From Planctomycetota bacterium (lineage in GTDB: Bacteria; Planctomycetota; UBA1135; GCA-002686595): a stretch of 45,275 bases of DNA. Below are positions 1 to 8,214 of the stretch, one piece after another. Under the pieces are notes generated by a model. The model was given only the letters and a program-made list of their open reading frames with translations, did not search any database and had not been told where the DNA came from. Numbering within the stretch: position 1 is the first letter of the stretch; the number at the start of each line of letters is the position of its first letter. A program made the position numbers and the translations under genes. The stretch covers positions 1-45,275 of the forward strand of contig JAJDET010000367.1 of NCBI GenBank assembly GCA_029259655.1, given 5' to 3'.

Positions 1-18
1 GACGAAGAGGACACGCAT
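1..18 (-). CDS. Start of a further gene downstream of hldE (partial)
   Basis: Reading the minus strand past the hldE stop, an ATG at position 18 opens a frame MRVLFV that runs off the window. A purine-rich GGAAG lies about ten bases upstream. Only six codons are visible. An MRVLFV-type N-terminus is common in glycosyltransferases, including heptosyltransferases, which would suit this operon, but that is a guess. It may also be a chance ATG. Confidence 0.35.
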
Positions 19-33
19 CGATGGACGCTTCCG

Positions 34-1506
34 TCAGGAAGCGGGTTCCTCCGCGCCTTGAGCACGCTCTAGGATGCCGGTCGTGGAGCGGCCGGGGACG
101 AGCGGGGCGAGGAAGACCTCGCCACCGTGTTGTTCCACCCACTCGCGACCGACCACGCCCTTCTCGGCCCAATCCTCGCCCTTCACGAGCACGTCCGGCG
201 TGACGTACTCGACGATCTCCTTCGGCGTGTCCTCGGCGAACGCGACCACGGCGTCGACCATCTCGAGCGCGGCCAGCACGTGGAGGCGATCTTCGAGCTC
301 GTTCACGGGACGCCCCTCCCCCTTGAGCCTTCGCACACTCGCATCATCGTTCACGCCCACGATGAGGATGTCGCCCTTCGACCGCGCGAGACGCAGGTAC
401 TCGACGTGACCGCGGTGCAGGATGTCGAAGCACCCGTTCGTGAACGCGATGCGCTTTCCAGCCCGTCGCCACGCGTCGAGCGCGAGCGGGAGCTCCTCCC
501 ACGTGAAGACCTTGCCCGGCTCACGCACCGCAGCGCCGACGGCAGCGCGCATCTCGGCGCGCGTGACGGACGCGGCACCGCGCTTGGCCACGACGATCCC
601 CGCCGCGTGGTTCGCGAGGCGCACCGCCGTCGCAAGCCTCTCGCCCGCGGCGAGCGCGAGCGCCAGGTGAGCGATGACGGTGTCGCCGGCTCCCGTGACG
701 TCGAACACCTGCCGGGCGACCGTCGGTGTGCGGCCGGAGGTCCCGTCCACGACGTAGTGGAAGATGCCGTCCGCGCCCAGCGTGATCACGGCCGCCGCGA
801 GGTCCGCGGTGCGGATCAGCTCTCGCGCCGCGTCCGGCAGCTCGTCCAGGTCGTCGAGCTTCCGCCCGAGGGCCTCCTCGGTCTCCTTCTTGTTCGGCGT
901 CACGAGCGTCGCTCCGCGGTAACGCGAGTAGTCCGTGCCCTTCGGGTCGACGAGCACCGGCACGCCGGCGGTTCGCGCGGCCTGAATGACCGGCTCGATC
1001 ACACGCGGCGGGAGTACGCCCTTGCCGTAGTCCGAGAGAATGACGGCGCCGGCCCGGGCGATGCGCTCGGTGACGCCGGCCACGAGCTGTTCGGCCTGCT
1101 CCTCGGAGACCGGGAGGGCGTCCTCCCAGTCGACCCGGAGCATCTGCTGGACGCCGCTCACCATGCGCGTCTTCTTCGTCGTGGGTCGACCGGGGTCGCG
1201 GATGCAGCCCGCAGTCTCGACCCCGGCCGCGCTGAGCATCGCGAGCAAGTCCTCGCCCGCCGCGTCGTCCCCCACCACGCCGAGCACCTCGACCTCGGCC
1301 TCCATGGCGCGCAGGTTGGCCGCCACGTTGCCGGCCCCGCCGAGACGCTCCTCGGCGTGGCGCGCAGCGAGGACGGGGATCGGCGCTTCGGGGGAGATCC
1401 GGGAGACCTCACCGGTGAGGTAGCGATCGAGGATCAGGTCGCCGACGATCAGGACGCGCGGGGCGCCCAACCGGTCGATCGTCTGGAGGAGCTCGCTCTC
1501 GCTCAT
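34..1506 (-). CDS. hldE: Bifunctional heptose-7-phosphate kinase / heptose-1-phosphate adenylyltransferase
   Basis: A 490-residue cytosolic enzyme with the two HldE domains in order. The PfkB/ribokinase-type kinase (about residues 1-320) shows the GGAGNVAANL sugar-binding segment and the catalytic GAGD at 272-275 (Asp275 as base). The nucleotidyltransferase (about 350-485) shows TNGCFDILHRGH, with the HxGH motif at 364-367. By family knowledge it phosphorylates D-glycero-D-manno-heptose 7-phosphate at C1 and later adenylylates the 1-phosphate, giving ADP-heptose for the lipopolysaccharide inner core. Its length is close to the E. coli enzyme (477 residues). The ATG at 1506 overlaps the hldD stop by four bases (ATGA), so translation is probably coupled. 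The open frame continues far upstream, but that part is antisense-type shadow. HldD, which acts on its product, is the gene just before it. Confidence 0.96.
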   Translation of the reverse strand: MSESELLQTIDRLGAPRVLIVGDLILDRYLTGEVSRISPEAPIPVLAARHAEERLGGAGNVAANLRAMEAEVEVLGVVGDDAAGEDLLAMLSAAGVETAGCIRDPGRPTTKKTRMVSGVQQMLRVDWEDALPVSEEQAEQLVAGVTERIARAGAVILSDYGKGVLPPRVIEPVIQAARTAGVPVLVDPKGTDYSRYRGATLVTPNKKETEEALGRKLDDLDELPDAARELIRTADLAAAVITLGADGIFHYVVDGTSGRTPTVARQVFDVTGAGDTVIAHLALALAAGERLATAVRLANHAAGIVVAKRGAASVTRAEMRAAVGAAVREPGKVFTWEELPLALDAWRRAGKRIAFTNGCFDILHRGHVEYLRLARSKGDILIVGVNDDASVRRLKGEGRPVNELEDRLHVLAALEMVDAVVAFAEDTPKEIVEYVTPDVLVKGEDWAEKGVVGREWVEQHGGEVFLAPLVPGRSTTGILERAQGAEEPAS

Positions 1507-2456
1507 GTCGCGACCCGGTAGTACCCGTCGGTCTCCTTGAGGAGCGTCGTGTAGGCAAGGACGCCCTGGTCGAGCGCGGTGAAGGCCCGCTGGTAGCCCG
1601 CGCCGCGCAGCAGGGAGAGATCCGCCTCTGTGAACGTCTGGTACTTGCCCACGAGCTCGTCGGGGAACGGAACCTCCTCGATCTCGGAGCCCTCGTAGCA
1701 GTCCTGGACCGCCTGCGCGAGGGCGACGAAGCTCTCGGCCTTGCCCGTTCCGCAGTTGAACACGCCGCTGGCCTCGGGGTGGTCGAGGAAGTGGAGGTTC
1801 ACGTCCACGACGTCGTCCACGAAGACGAAGTCGCGCCGGAAGCCCTCGCTGCCCGCGAAGAGCCGCATCTTCCCGCCGGCCTCGAGCTGCCTGTGGAAGT
1901 GGTAGACGACCGACGCCATCCGCCCCTTGTGGTTCTCCTGCGGGCCGTACACGTTGAAGTAGCGGAGCCCCACGACCTGGCTCCCGGCCTCGGGCAAGAT
2001 CCGGCGCACCCAGCGGTCGAACAGGAACTTGGAGAACCCGTACACGTTGAGCGGGTACTCGCAGGCCGGCTCCTCCCGGAACCCGTCGTCGCCGTTGCCG
2101 TAGACGGCGGCCGACGACGCGTACACGAACGGGATCCCGCGCTCGAGCGCCGACTCGAGCAGGCGCTTCGAGAACTCGTAGTTGACCGACATCATGAAGC
2201 GCCCGTCGGTCTCCATCGTGTTGGAGCAAGCACCCTGGTGAAAGATCGCCTCGATCGGTCCCTGACCGATCGCCGACCAGCGGTCGAGGAAGTCGCGCCG
2301 GTCCACGAGGTCGACGAACCCGAGCGAGTTGAGGCTCCTGTGCTTGTCGCCGTCCTCCAGGTCGTCGACGATCAGGATGTCCTCGATGCCGCGGCGGTTG
2401 AGGCCGCGCACGAGGTTGCTGCCGATGAACCCGGCTCCTCCGGTGACGATGATCAT
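1503..2456 (-). CDS. hldD: ADP-L-glycero-D-manno-heptose 6-epimerase
   Basis: A 317-residue short-chain dehydrogenase/reductase of the extended NAD(P)-dependent epimerase type. The N-terminal TGGAGFIGSN is the Rossmann nucleotide-binding loop. An SSAAVYG segment and YGFSK (Tyr-x3-Lys) supply the catalytic Ser/Tyr/Lys set. The stretch FNVYGPQENHKGRMASV is highly characteristic of HldD (RfaD) and not of UDP-galactose epimerases. It inverts C6 of ADP-D-glycero-heptose to the L-glycero form used by heptosyltransferases. The gene follows the LpxL-type acyltransferase after 39 bases and overlaps hldE by four bases. Pairing with hldE, lpxK and the GT9 protein at 19746-20819 argues for a heptose-containing lipopolysaccharide. 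Confidence 0.96.
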   Translation of the reverse strand: MIIVTGGAGFIGSNLVRGLNRRGIEDILIVDDLEDGDKHRSLNSLGFVDLVDRRDFLDRWSAIGQGPIEAIFHQGACSNTMETDGRFMMSVNYEFSKRLLESALERGIPFVYASSAAVYGNGDDGFREEPACEYPLNVYGFSKFLFDRWVRRILPEAGSQVVGLRYFNVYGPQENHKGRMASVVYHFHRQLEAGGKMRLFAGSEGFRRDFVFVDDVVDVNLHFLDHPEASGVFNCGTGKAESFVALAQAVQDCYEGSEIEEVPFPDELVGKYQTFTEADLSLLRGAGYQRAFTALDQGVLAYTTLLKETDGYYRVAT

Positions 2457-2495
2457 GGATCTCCTGGCCCGGCCCCTCGCGGGGGACTTCCGGGG

Positions 2496-3575
2496 CTAGA
2501 CACGATAGGTCGAGGGGTCCTCTTCGGCAGCCTTCGACCCGCTCTCCAGCGCGAATCCTTCCGCCGCGCCGGTCCCGAGCGCGATCCGCGCCTCCCGCTC
2601 CAGCCGCTCCAGGTCGGGAACCTCGTCCGGGGCCTTCCGGTAGCGGTCGTGGAGCCAGAAGTACTGCTCGGGGGCTTCCAGGACGAGCTCCTCCAGGGCG
2701 CGGTTGATGGCGGTCACCACGCCCTCCGGTGAGAGCCCCGCCAGGGCCTCGGGAGCCAGGACCCGCACGATCCGCAGCCGGTAGTGGAACGGGCGGTCCG
2801 TGAGGTAGCAGGCCCCCACCAGGACCGGTGAGGCGAGCCGCCGCAGGAGCACCCCGGCCGAACGCTCGCAGATCGCGGCCCGCCCGAAGAAGGGGGCGAC
2901 GACCGAGCGCCCGCGCCCCCGCTGGTCGAGGAGCAGCGCCACGCTCGCGCCGGCGCGCAGGATCTTCGGCATGCTCTTCCCGGCACCGTTGCGGTGCAGG
3001 ATCCGTGCTCCGTAGCGCTCGCGCTTCGCCTGCGTGGCGACCGACATCGGACGGTTCTTCGGCGGCCTCGCCACGGCGTACATGCGTCCGAAACCGAGCT
3101 TCGGGGCGACCGCCATGGCGGCCTCCCAGTTTCCGACGTGCGCCGTCGCGAAGACGCATCCCACTCCGCTCTCGTGGAGCGCGGCCGCCTCCTCGCACAG
3201 GTCGATCTCGAAGTGCTCGTCGACGAGCTCGGGAGGGATGCGCCGCTCGAGCATCTCGGCCTCGAAGACGATCCGGATCAGGTGCCGCCAGGCCTGGAGG
3301 ACCCGTCGGTCGAGCTCGGCTTCGGGGAGTCCGGGACCGAGCGCCTGATCGATGAAGGTCCGTGCCGCGCGCGAGCGCTTGCGATCGACGATTTTTCCGA
3401 GCCGGGCCAGCGTTCCGATCAGCGCTCTCGCGGCTCCGTCCGGAAGCCTGGAGAAGCCCGCGACGAGCAGGCGCACCGCGCCGTAGGAGACGTGGGCGAG
3501 GATCCCGTCCTGGTCGCCCTCGACGGGCTCCCAGGGGACGGGCCACTCTCCCGCTGCTTCGCCCGCCTCAACCAT
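2496..3575 (-). CDS. Lysophospholipid/lipid A acyltransferase, LpxL (HtrB) type
   Basis: A 359-residue member of the LpxL/LpxM acyltransferase family, which adds secondary acyl chains to lipid A at the inner membrane. The HxxxxE catalytic motif appears as AHVGNWEAA. Further on, DQRGRGRSVVAPFFGR matches the family's second conserved block (Asp-Gln, then Pro-Phe-Phe-Gly). I chose the ATG at 3575 (MVEAGEAAGEW) because it overlaps the lpxK stop by eight bases; the frame stays open 28 codons further upstream without recognisable homology. The N-terminus lacks a clear long hydrophobic anchor, but LLVAGFSRLPDG may associate with the membrane. Whether it is LpxL or LpxM, and its acyl donor, cannot be told from sequence, so no symbol is given. 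Confidence 0.88.
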   Translation of the reverse strand: MVEAGEAAGEWPVPWEPVEGDQDGILAHVSYGAVRLLVAGFSRLPDGAARALIGTLARLGKIVDRKRSRAARTFIDQALGPGLPEAELDRRVLQAWRHLIRIVFEAEMLERRIPPELVDEHFEIDLCEEAAALHESGVGCVFATAHVGNWEAAMAVAPKLGFGRMYAVARPPKNRPMSVATQAKRERYGARILHRNGAGKSMPKILRAGASVALLLDQRGRGRSVVAPFFGRAAICERSAGVLLRRLASPVLVGACYLTDRPFHYRLRIVRVLAPEALAGLSPEGVVTAINRALEELVLEAPEQYFWLHDRYRKAPDEVPDLERLEREARIALGTGAAEGFALESGSKAAEEDPSTYRV

Positions 3576-4644
3576 GGAGTCCCTCGTGGAGGGCGCGGCG
3601 CGCCGATGCAACGGGTCCGTCCGGGAGCGCGTCGAGGAGGGCCTCGAGGACCGCTCCACCGCGCTCCATGCGCACCGCGACCTCGAGCACGGTGACCTCC
3701 GGGCTCGTGCACTTCACGGCGTCCTTGGCCGTGGTCAGGAGCGTTCTTCCGGCCGAGCCCAGACCGTCGAGGTCGCCGGGCGCGTAGGCGTGGTGGTCGG
3801 GGAACCGGCGGTGCTCGCAGACGTTGGCGCCGAGCGCGCGGACGGTGCGCTCGAACGCGTCGGGGTTGCCGATCCCGCTGAAGAGGTCGACCGCGACTCC
3901 GGAGAGCCCGGCGGGATCGCGCTCCTCGTCTCCGACGCGCCAGGCGGCCGGGGCGTGGACGGCCTCGACGACGGCCAGCCCCGGCGCCGTGGTCACGAGC
4001 TCCTCGCGCAGCGCGGCGAGCTCCGCGGGTTCGACCTGGTCGCTGCGCGTGATCACGACCGCAGCGGCGCGAGAGAGCGCCGTGGGCGCCTCGCGCAGGA
4101 GCCCGCGCGGCAAATGAGCGCGTACCGGTGCTCCGCCCCCGGGCGGGCGCGGCAGCCCCCAGGGTCGCGTGGCGTCGACCAGCACGAGGTCGAGCTCCCG
4201 CGCGAGCCTCCGGTGCTGGAAGCCGTCGTCCATCACGACGACGTCGACGCCCAGCTCGACGAGCCGCTGTCCGCCGGCCGGGCGATCGGGATCCTGGACG
4301 TGAGGCACGTCGGGGAAGCGCCGCGCGAGCTCGAGGGCCTCGTCGTTGGTCCCGACACCTCCCGAGCCGTAACCGCGCGAGAGGAGGCCGACGATCCGGC
4401 CCCGGCGCGAGAGCTCGCCCACGAGCCACGCGACCATGGGTGTCTTGCCGGTGCCGCCCGCCGTGAGGTTACCGACGCACACCACGGGGACCGCGAGCTC
4501 GTGGACCGGGAGCCACCCGCGGTCGTACAGCGCGCCGCGCAGGCGGGCCGCCGCGCCGAAGAGCGCCGCGGGAACACGCAGGAGCTCGACGGCGCCGCCA
4601 CGCCGCGCGAGCCGGTCGTCGGGTCTCACGCTGGAAGGAGTCAC
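3568..4644 (-). CDS. lpxK: Tetraacyldisaccharide 4'-kinase
   Basis: A 358-residue inner-membrane-associated kinase that phosphorylates the 4' position of the lipid A disaccharide precursor. GNLTAGGTGKTPMV (about 59-72, Lys67) is the distinctive LpxK P-loop. LLSRGYGSG and the VVMDDGFQHRRL segment are further family signatures. The start is a GTG at 4644, three bases beyond the stop of the preceding sulfatase-like gene. The end overlaps the LpxL-type gene by eight bases, so two consecutive lipid A steps are encoded together. Length fits the family (about 330-360). With hldD and hldE downstream, this is an envelope lipid operon. Confidence 0.95.
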   Translation of the reverse strand: MTPSSVRPDDRLARRGGAVELLRVPAALFGAAARLRGALYDRGWLPVHELAVPVVCVGNLTAGGTGKTPMVAWLVGELSRRGRIVGLLSRGYGSGGVGTNDEALELARRFPDVPHVQDPDRPAGGQRLVELGVDVVVMDDGFQHRRLARELDLVLVDATRPWGLPRPPGGGAPVRAHLPRGLLREAPTALSRAAAVVITRSDQVEPAELAALREELVTTAPGLAVVEAVHAPAAWRVGDEERDPAGLSGVAVDLFSGIGNPDAFERTVRALGANVCEHRRFPDHHAYAPGDLDGLGSAGRTLLTTAKDAVKCTSPEVTVLEVAVRMERGGAVLEALLDALPDGPVASARRALHEGLHG

Positions 4645-4647
4645 GGG

Positions 4648-6069
4648 TCAGTCGTCTTCCCCTGAATCGAGGTAGCCGGTGCCGTCCATGTGCTGGCGAA
4701 AGAAGGACTGCTTCTGCTCCTTCCATTCTCTCTGCCGACGCACGATCTCCGGGAGCTCGGGGCCGAGCTCCCGCGGCGCCCCCTCGTTCTCGGCGAACTC
4801 CCGGGCGAACTCGACGTACTCTTGCAACGCGCTGCCGTGCTCGGCCGCAACGTCGTTCTGCTCCCTGGGATCCCGAGACAGATCGAAGAGGCGCACACCA
4901 CCTCCCACGAGGTCCCGTACCACCTTCCACTTCCCGCGGATCACGGCGTCGTACTCCGTGGGCGATCCCCCGTCGGGCGACGGCACGGTTCCGTGGGCGA
5001 CGACCGGGAGCAGCAAGGGGCGGCCTTCCAGGATCGGCACGAGCGAGTCACCGGGGAACGCCGCGTCCACGCTGCACAGGTCGAGCAGGGTCCGACCGAG
5101 CTGGAGCAGGCTCACGGGCGTTCCGTTGCGCCGCGGCCGGATGCCGGGCCCCGAGATCACGAGCGGAACGCGCAGGAGCTCGTCGAAGAGCCGGTCGTTC
5201 CCGTGCGAGAGGCTCCCGTGATCGAGGAACTCCTCACCATGGTCCGCGGTGATCGCGACGACTGCCCCGCCGAGGAGCGCGCGCTCGGCAAGACCGTCCA
5301 GCAGCTCGCCCAGGAGCTGGTCCTGGTACACGATCTCCGAGTCGTAGCGGGACTCGAGGTACGCGAGGACGTCGTCGTCGATCTGGTCGAGTGCACCGAG
5401 GAGAGAGGACATGTCGGCCACTTCGAGCTGTGCCAGGCGCTCCGGATCCAGCCCGTACGCGCCCGGTGGAACGAGCTCGTCCCGTAGGTACATATGGTGC
5501 GGCTCGTAGTGGTGCACGTAGAGGAAGAACGGTCGGTCGCCCTCGAGCGAGTCGAGCCAGTCGAGCGTGACCGCGTTCACGCGCTGGCCGGTCGACTGCG
5601 AGTGCACGCCGACGGTCGCCCCGTCGGGATCGTCGTCCGTCGTCTCGTCCTCGTAGACGTCGAAGCCCTGGCCCATCCCGGAGACGCCGGCCAGGTACAG
5701 GTTGCTCTGCACGGCGAGCGTCGCGTACCCCGCCTCGCGGAAGACCTCGGCCAGCGTCAGGTGCCCCGAGTGGAGCGGATCGATGTGCTTCGTCACCCCG
5801 TGCGCGCGCGGATCGAGCCCCGTGAAGATCGACGCCATGCTGGGCTTCGTCCACGAGGCCGTGGAGCGCGCGTTGTCGAACACGAAGCCCCGCTCGGTCG
5901 CGAACGCCGCCAGCCTCGGGGTCGTGTTCCGCTCGTGCCCCCCGAGCGTCGTGTGGTCGACGCGCAACGTGTCGACGACGACGAGGACGACGTTCGGCCG
6001 CTCGTCGCCGGACGTGCAGGCAGGGAGTGCGCTCAGGAGGAGCGCGATCGGGACTCCGCGCCCCCTCAT
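4648..6069 (-). CDS. Sulfatase-like lipoprotein hydrolase with Thr at the nucleophile position
   Basis: A 473-residue alkaline-phosphatase-superfamily protein of the sulfatase fold. The start at 6069 overlaps the upstream sulfatase-like gene by four bases and gives a lipoprotein signal: charged MRGRG, hydrophobic stretch, lipobox LPAC with Cys18. Metal ligands are suggested by VVVDTLR (Asp33) and by TADHGEE in the C-terminal half. The segment SWTKPSMASIFTG aligns with the sulfatase C/S-x-P-x-R motif, but Thr74 replaces the Cys/Ser that becomes formylglycine and Met replaces the Arg. It is therefore unlikely to be a classic formylglycine sulfatase. A phosphohydrolase or phosphotransferase using Thr, as in phosphoethanolamine transferases, is possible. 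Substrate unknown; the lpx/hld neighbours hint at envelope lipids or glycans. Confidence 0.85.
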   Translation of the reverse strand: MRGRGVPIALLLSALPACTSGDERPNVVLVVVDTLRVDHTTLGGHERNTTPRLAAFATERGFVFDNARSTASWTKPSMASIFTGLDPRAHGVTKHIDPLHSGHLTLAEVFREAGYATLAVQSNLYLAGVSGMGQGFDVYEDETTDDDPDGATVGVHSQSTGQRVNAVTLDWLDSLEGDRPFFLYVHHYEPHHMYLRDELVPPGAYGLDPERLAQLEVADMSSLLGALDQIDDDVLAYLESRYDSEIVYQDQLLGELLDGLAERALLGGAVVAITADHGEEFLDHGSLSHGNDRLFDELLRVPLVISGPGIRPRRNGTPVSLLQLGRTLLDLCSVDAAFPGDSLVPILEGRPLLLPVVAHGTVPSPDGGSPTEYDAVIRGKWKVVRDLVGGGVRLFDLSRDPREQNDVAAEHGSALQEYVEFAREFAENEGAPRELGPELPEIVRRQREWKEQKQSFFRQHMDGTGYLDSGEDD

Positions 6070-7457
6070 CGAGTCCCCTCGTCGGGAACGGGGAGCGGCG
6101 TCGCGCTCTCCTCGCGCCGCGCGGGATCCAGCGCAGCCAGTCGCTTCAGGTTCGCGGGCACGTCGCCCTTCGGAGCCAGGTCGACCGCTTCCCCGGGATC
6201 CGCTTCGAGATCGTAGAGCGACCCGATCGGTCCTCCCTCGACGAGGTGGTCGACGATCCACTTGAGCCGCGTCTCCCCGTCGACGACCCCCCACTTGAGC
6301 GCGCGCTTCTCCTGAGAGGTGTCTTGCGTCATGACCGCTTCGAAATCGGTGTGCAGGTACAGATAGCGCCGGGACGGTGCCGTTCCCACGCGAATCGTCT
6401 CGGCGAAGGAGACCCCTTCGCCGAGTCCCTTCCCGACACCGGCGAGATCCAGGAGCGTCGCCCCGAGGTCTACCTGACTGACGGCGTCGTCGATCCGCAC
6501 GCCGCCCCGCTCCCCGCCGGGAAGCCTGACGATCAGCGGGACGCGCACGAGCTCGTCGAAGAGCGTGCGTGTGTGTCCGATCCAGCCTCGATCCATGATC
6601 TCCTCGCCGTGGTCGGAGGTGAGGACCACGAGCGTCTCCTCCATCATGCCCCGCTCCCGCAGGCCCAGCAGGAGTGCGCCGACCGCTTCGTCGGTCCGCG
6701 CGACCTCACCCTGGTAGCGGCCGCGCAGGAAGCGCACGTCGGTCTCGTCGAGCCCGTGGCGGATCTTCCGCAGCTTGTCGAGGGCCTCCCCTCCCGAGAG
6801 CCGCCCGTCGTAGGGCTCCGAGTCGGACCAGCCGGGCCCGAAGCGCACTCCGGGCTGGTCCTCGTAGCGGTAGTGCGGTTCGAACAGCAGCAGGAACAGG
6901 AAGATCCCCTCGCCCGGGCGCTCGGCGAGCTCGTCGGCGAATCCGAGCAGGACGTCGACGGTGTCGTGCCCGCTCGAGCCCGTGTGACCCGTCGCGTGCG
7001 TCTCGTCCCAGCGTTCGAAGCCCTGATCGAACCCGTAGGCGGAGCGCACGACGAAGTTCGCCGACACGCCCGCCGTTCGCCAGCCCGCCTCGCGGAAGCG
7101 CTCGGCGAGTGTCGGGAGCTCGGGCGCGAGAGGCTCGAGGATCCGGAGCGCGCGGTGGTCCCAGGGCCACTCTCCCGTCAGCTGGGTGGCGAGGCTCGGA
7201 ATCGTCCAGGGCGCCGAGGAGTAGGCGCGCTCGAAGAGGACGCTCTCACTCGCCAGCTGATCGACGTTCGGAGAGGGCAGCGCCCCCTCCTCGCCGCGCT
7301 CGCGATTCCCGTAGCAGCCGAGGGCGTCGGCTCTCAGGGTGTCCACGTCGACCAGGAGGACGACTCGTGGCGCGCGCCTGCCGTCACGGCAGGCGCCGAG
7401 GAGCGAGGCCGCCACGAGGGCGAGGACGCGGAGCGCAACCGTCCGCATCTCCACCAC
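6066..7457 (-). CDS. Sulfatase-like lipoprotein hydrolase, second copy
   Basis: A protein of up to 463 residues with the sulfatase/alkaline phosphatase fold, a divergent neighbour of the next gene and probably an old tandem duplicate. The signal region ends in lipobox LLGAC (Cys23 if the GTG at 7457 is used). That GTG shares one base with the rpoZ stop; an ATG at 7448 would give MRTVALRV and is equally plausible. Conserved pieces are VDVDTLRADALGCYG, the nucleophile region APWTIPSLATQLTG (Thr85 where Cys/Ser is expected, Leu for Arg) and TSDHGEEIMDRG for metal binding. The ending SLYDLEADPGEAVDLA is the usual C-terminal sulfatase block. Likely periplasmic or outer-membrane anchored. The missing formylglycine residue makes a standard sulfatase activity doubtful. 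Confidence 0.84.
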   Translation of the reverse strand: MVEMRTVALRVLALVAASLLGACRDGRRAPRVVLLVDVDTLRADALGCYGNRERGEEGALPSPNVDQLASESVLFERAYSSAPWTIPSLATQLTGEWPWDHRALRILEPLAPELPTLAERFREAGWRTAGVSANFVVRSAYGFDQGFERWDETHATGHTGSSGHDTVDVLLGFADELAERPGEGIFLFLLLFEPHYRYEDQPGVRFGPGWSDSEPYDGRLSGGEALDKLRKIRHGLDETDVRFLRGRYQGEVARTDEAVGALLLGLRERGMMEETLVVLTSDHGEEIMDRGWIGHTRTLFDELVRVPLIVRLPGGERGGVRIDDAVSQVDLGATLLDLAGVGKGLGEGVSFAETIRVGTAPSRRYLYLHTDFEAVMTQDTSQEKRALKWGVVDGETRLKWIVDHLVEGGPIGSLYDLEADPGEAVDLAPKGDVPANLKRLAALDPARREESATPLPVPDEGTR

Positions 7458-7666
7458 TACAGGGTCGGCGTCTCCTCCTCAGGGATGAGCTCGATGAGAC
7501 CGCGCTCCATCTCGAGGAAGGCGATCTTGATCGGGTTCTGCTCGCGAGTCTCGATCAGCGGCGCAGCACCGCGGATGAGCTCGCGCACCCGCTTCTGAAG
7601 CAGGGCCGTCTTGTGGAAGGATCCGGAGACGGACTTTTGCAGCCGCTGGGGCAGGGTCGTGTCCAT
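7457..7666 (-). CDS. rpoZ: DNA-directed RNA polymerase omega subunit
   Basis: A 69-residue protein that I recognise as a short omega subunit. The segments KTALLQKRVRELIRGAAPL and NPIKIAFLEMERGLIEL follow the omega pattern of a basic helix with RAxxL, then a glycine-proline turn, then a helix reading ALxEIxxGxI. Omega binds the C-terminal tail of the beta' subunit and assists RNA polymerase assembly. The start is ATG at 7666 and the TAG stop shares one base with the following GTG. It sits in the middle of an envelope operon rather than next to gmk or spoT, its usual company in many bacteria. The match is by eye and the family is short, so a profile search would settle it. Confidence 0.72.
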   Translation of the reverse strand: MDTTLPQRLQKSVSGSFHKTALLQKRVRELIRGAAPLIETREQNPIKIAFLEMERGLIELIPEEETPTL

Positions 7667-7791
7667 GGTTCGGTGGCCGTGAGTGCGGGGAGTGGCGTCC
7701 GCCGGGAAGCGTGCAGAGGGACACGTCGGGAGCGCGCCGGACCCCGTACCCTACGCGGGGGAGCCGTCCCGCATCAAGGCGCCGCGGCCCT

Positions 7792-8214
7792 TCAGTTGGC
7801 GAGCTCGTCCTCGAACGGCTCGTCGTGCGAGAGGAGGCTCGAGAGAGAGCTCATCGAGCAGGGCCACTCGAGCGCGTGGTCGGCACCGGCGTCGATGGCC
7901 TCCTGCTCCCAGCCCCCGCCGCGGATCCCGGAGGTGACCAGGAGGAGCGTGCTGGGGAAGCGGCGGCGGAACTCCCCGATCCTGGGCAGCGCGGCGGGCT
8001 CGTAGCCGCAGATCCAGACCGCGTCCAGCTCTCCGGCGGGCTCGAGCGTGAACTCGATGCCCGGGAGCTCGACGGCCAGGTGCCCGCGCAGGACGGACGA
8101 GAGGCCTCGCTCGGGGTGGAGATCGGTCAGGAGGCAGCGCGGACGCCGGATCCGCGCGTCCGGGAGGACACGAAACGCCCCCCCATGGGTCTCCGGAGCT
8201 CCTCTGTGTTCCAT
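7792..8214 (-). CDS. Small protein resembling a degenerate response-regulator receiver domain
   Basis: 140 residues beginning at an ATG (8214) with no clear ribosome site. From about residue 60 onward it reads like the second half of a CheY-type domain: a hydrophobic strand DAVWICG, a helix, the strand STLLLVTSG with the conserved Thr/Ser (94-95), a helix, and the final strand HALEWPCSMSSLSSLL. The phospho-acceptor Asp is absent (the strand ends in Cys69-Gly70), and the invariant Lys of the Lys-Pro turn is Trp117-Pro118. If the fold is right, it cannot be phosphorylated in the usual way. It is the first gene of the operon and is separated from rpoZ by 125 bases. Function unknown; a regulatory protein-protein interaction role is only a guess. 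Confidence 0.55.
   Translation of the reverse strand: MEHRGAPETHGGAFRVLPDARIRRPRCLLTDLHPERGLSSVLRGHLAVELPGIEFTLEPAGELDAVWICGYEPAALPRIGEFRRRFPSTLLLVTSGIRGGGWEQEAIDAGADHALEWPCSMSSLSSLLSHDEPFEDELAN

Noticed and set aside
34..3546. A single 1170-codon minus-strand open frame
   Set aside because: Only the part up to 1506 is coding (hldE). The upstream portion overlaps hldD and the LpxL-type gene and has Arg/Pro-rich shadow composition with no domain.
4648..7457. Annotation as true sulfatases
   Set aside because: The residue that must become formylglycine is Thr in both proteins (and in 14809-16818), so only sulfatase-like is supported.
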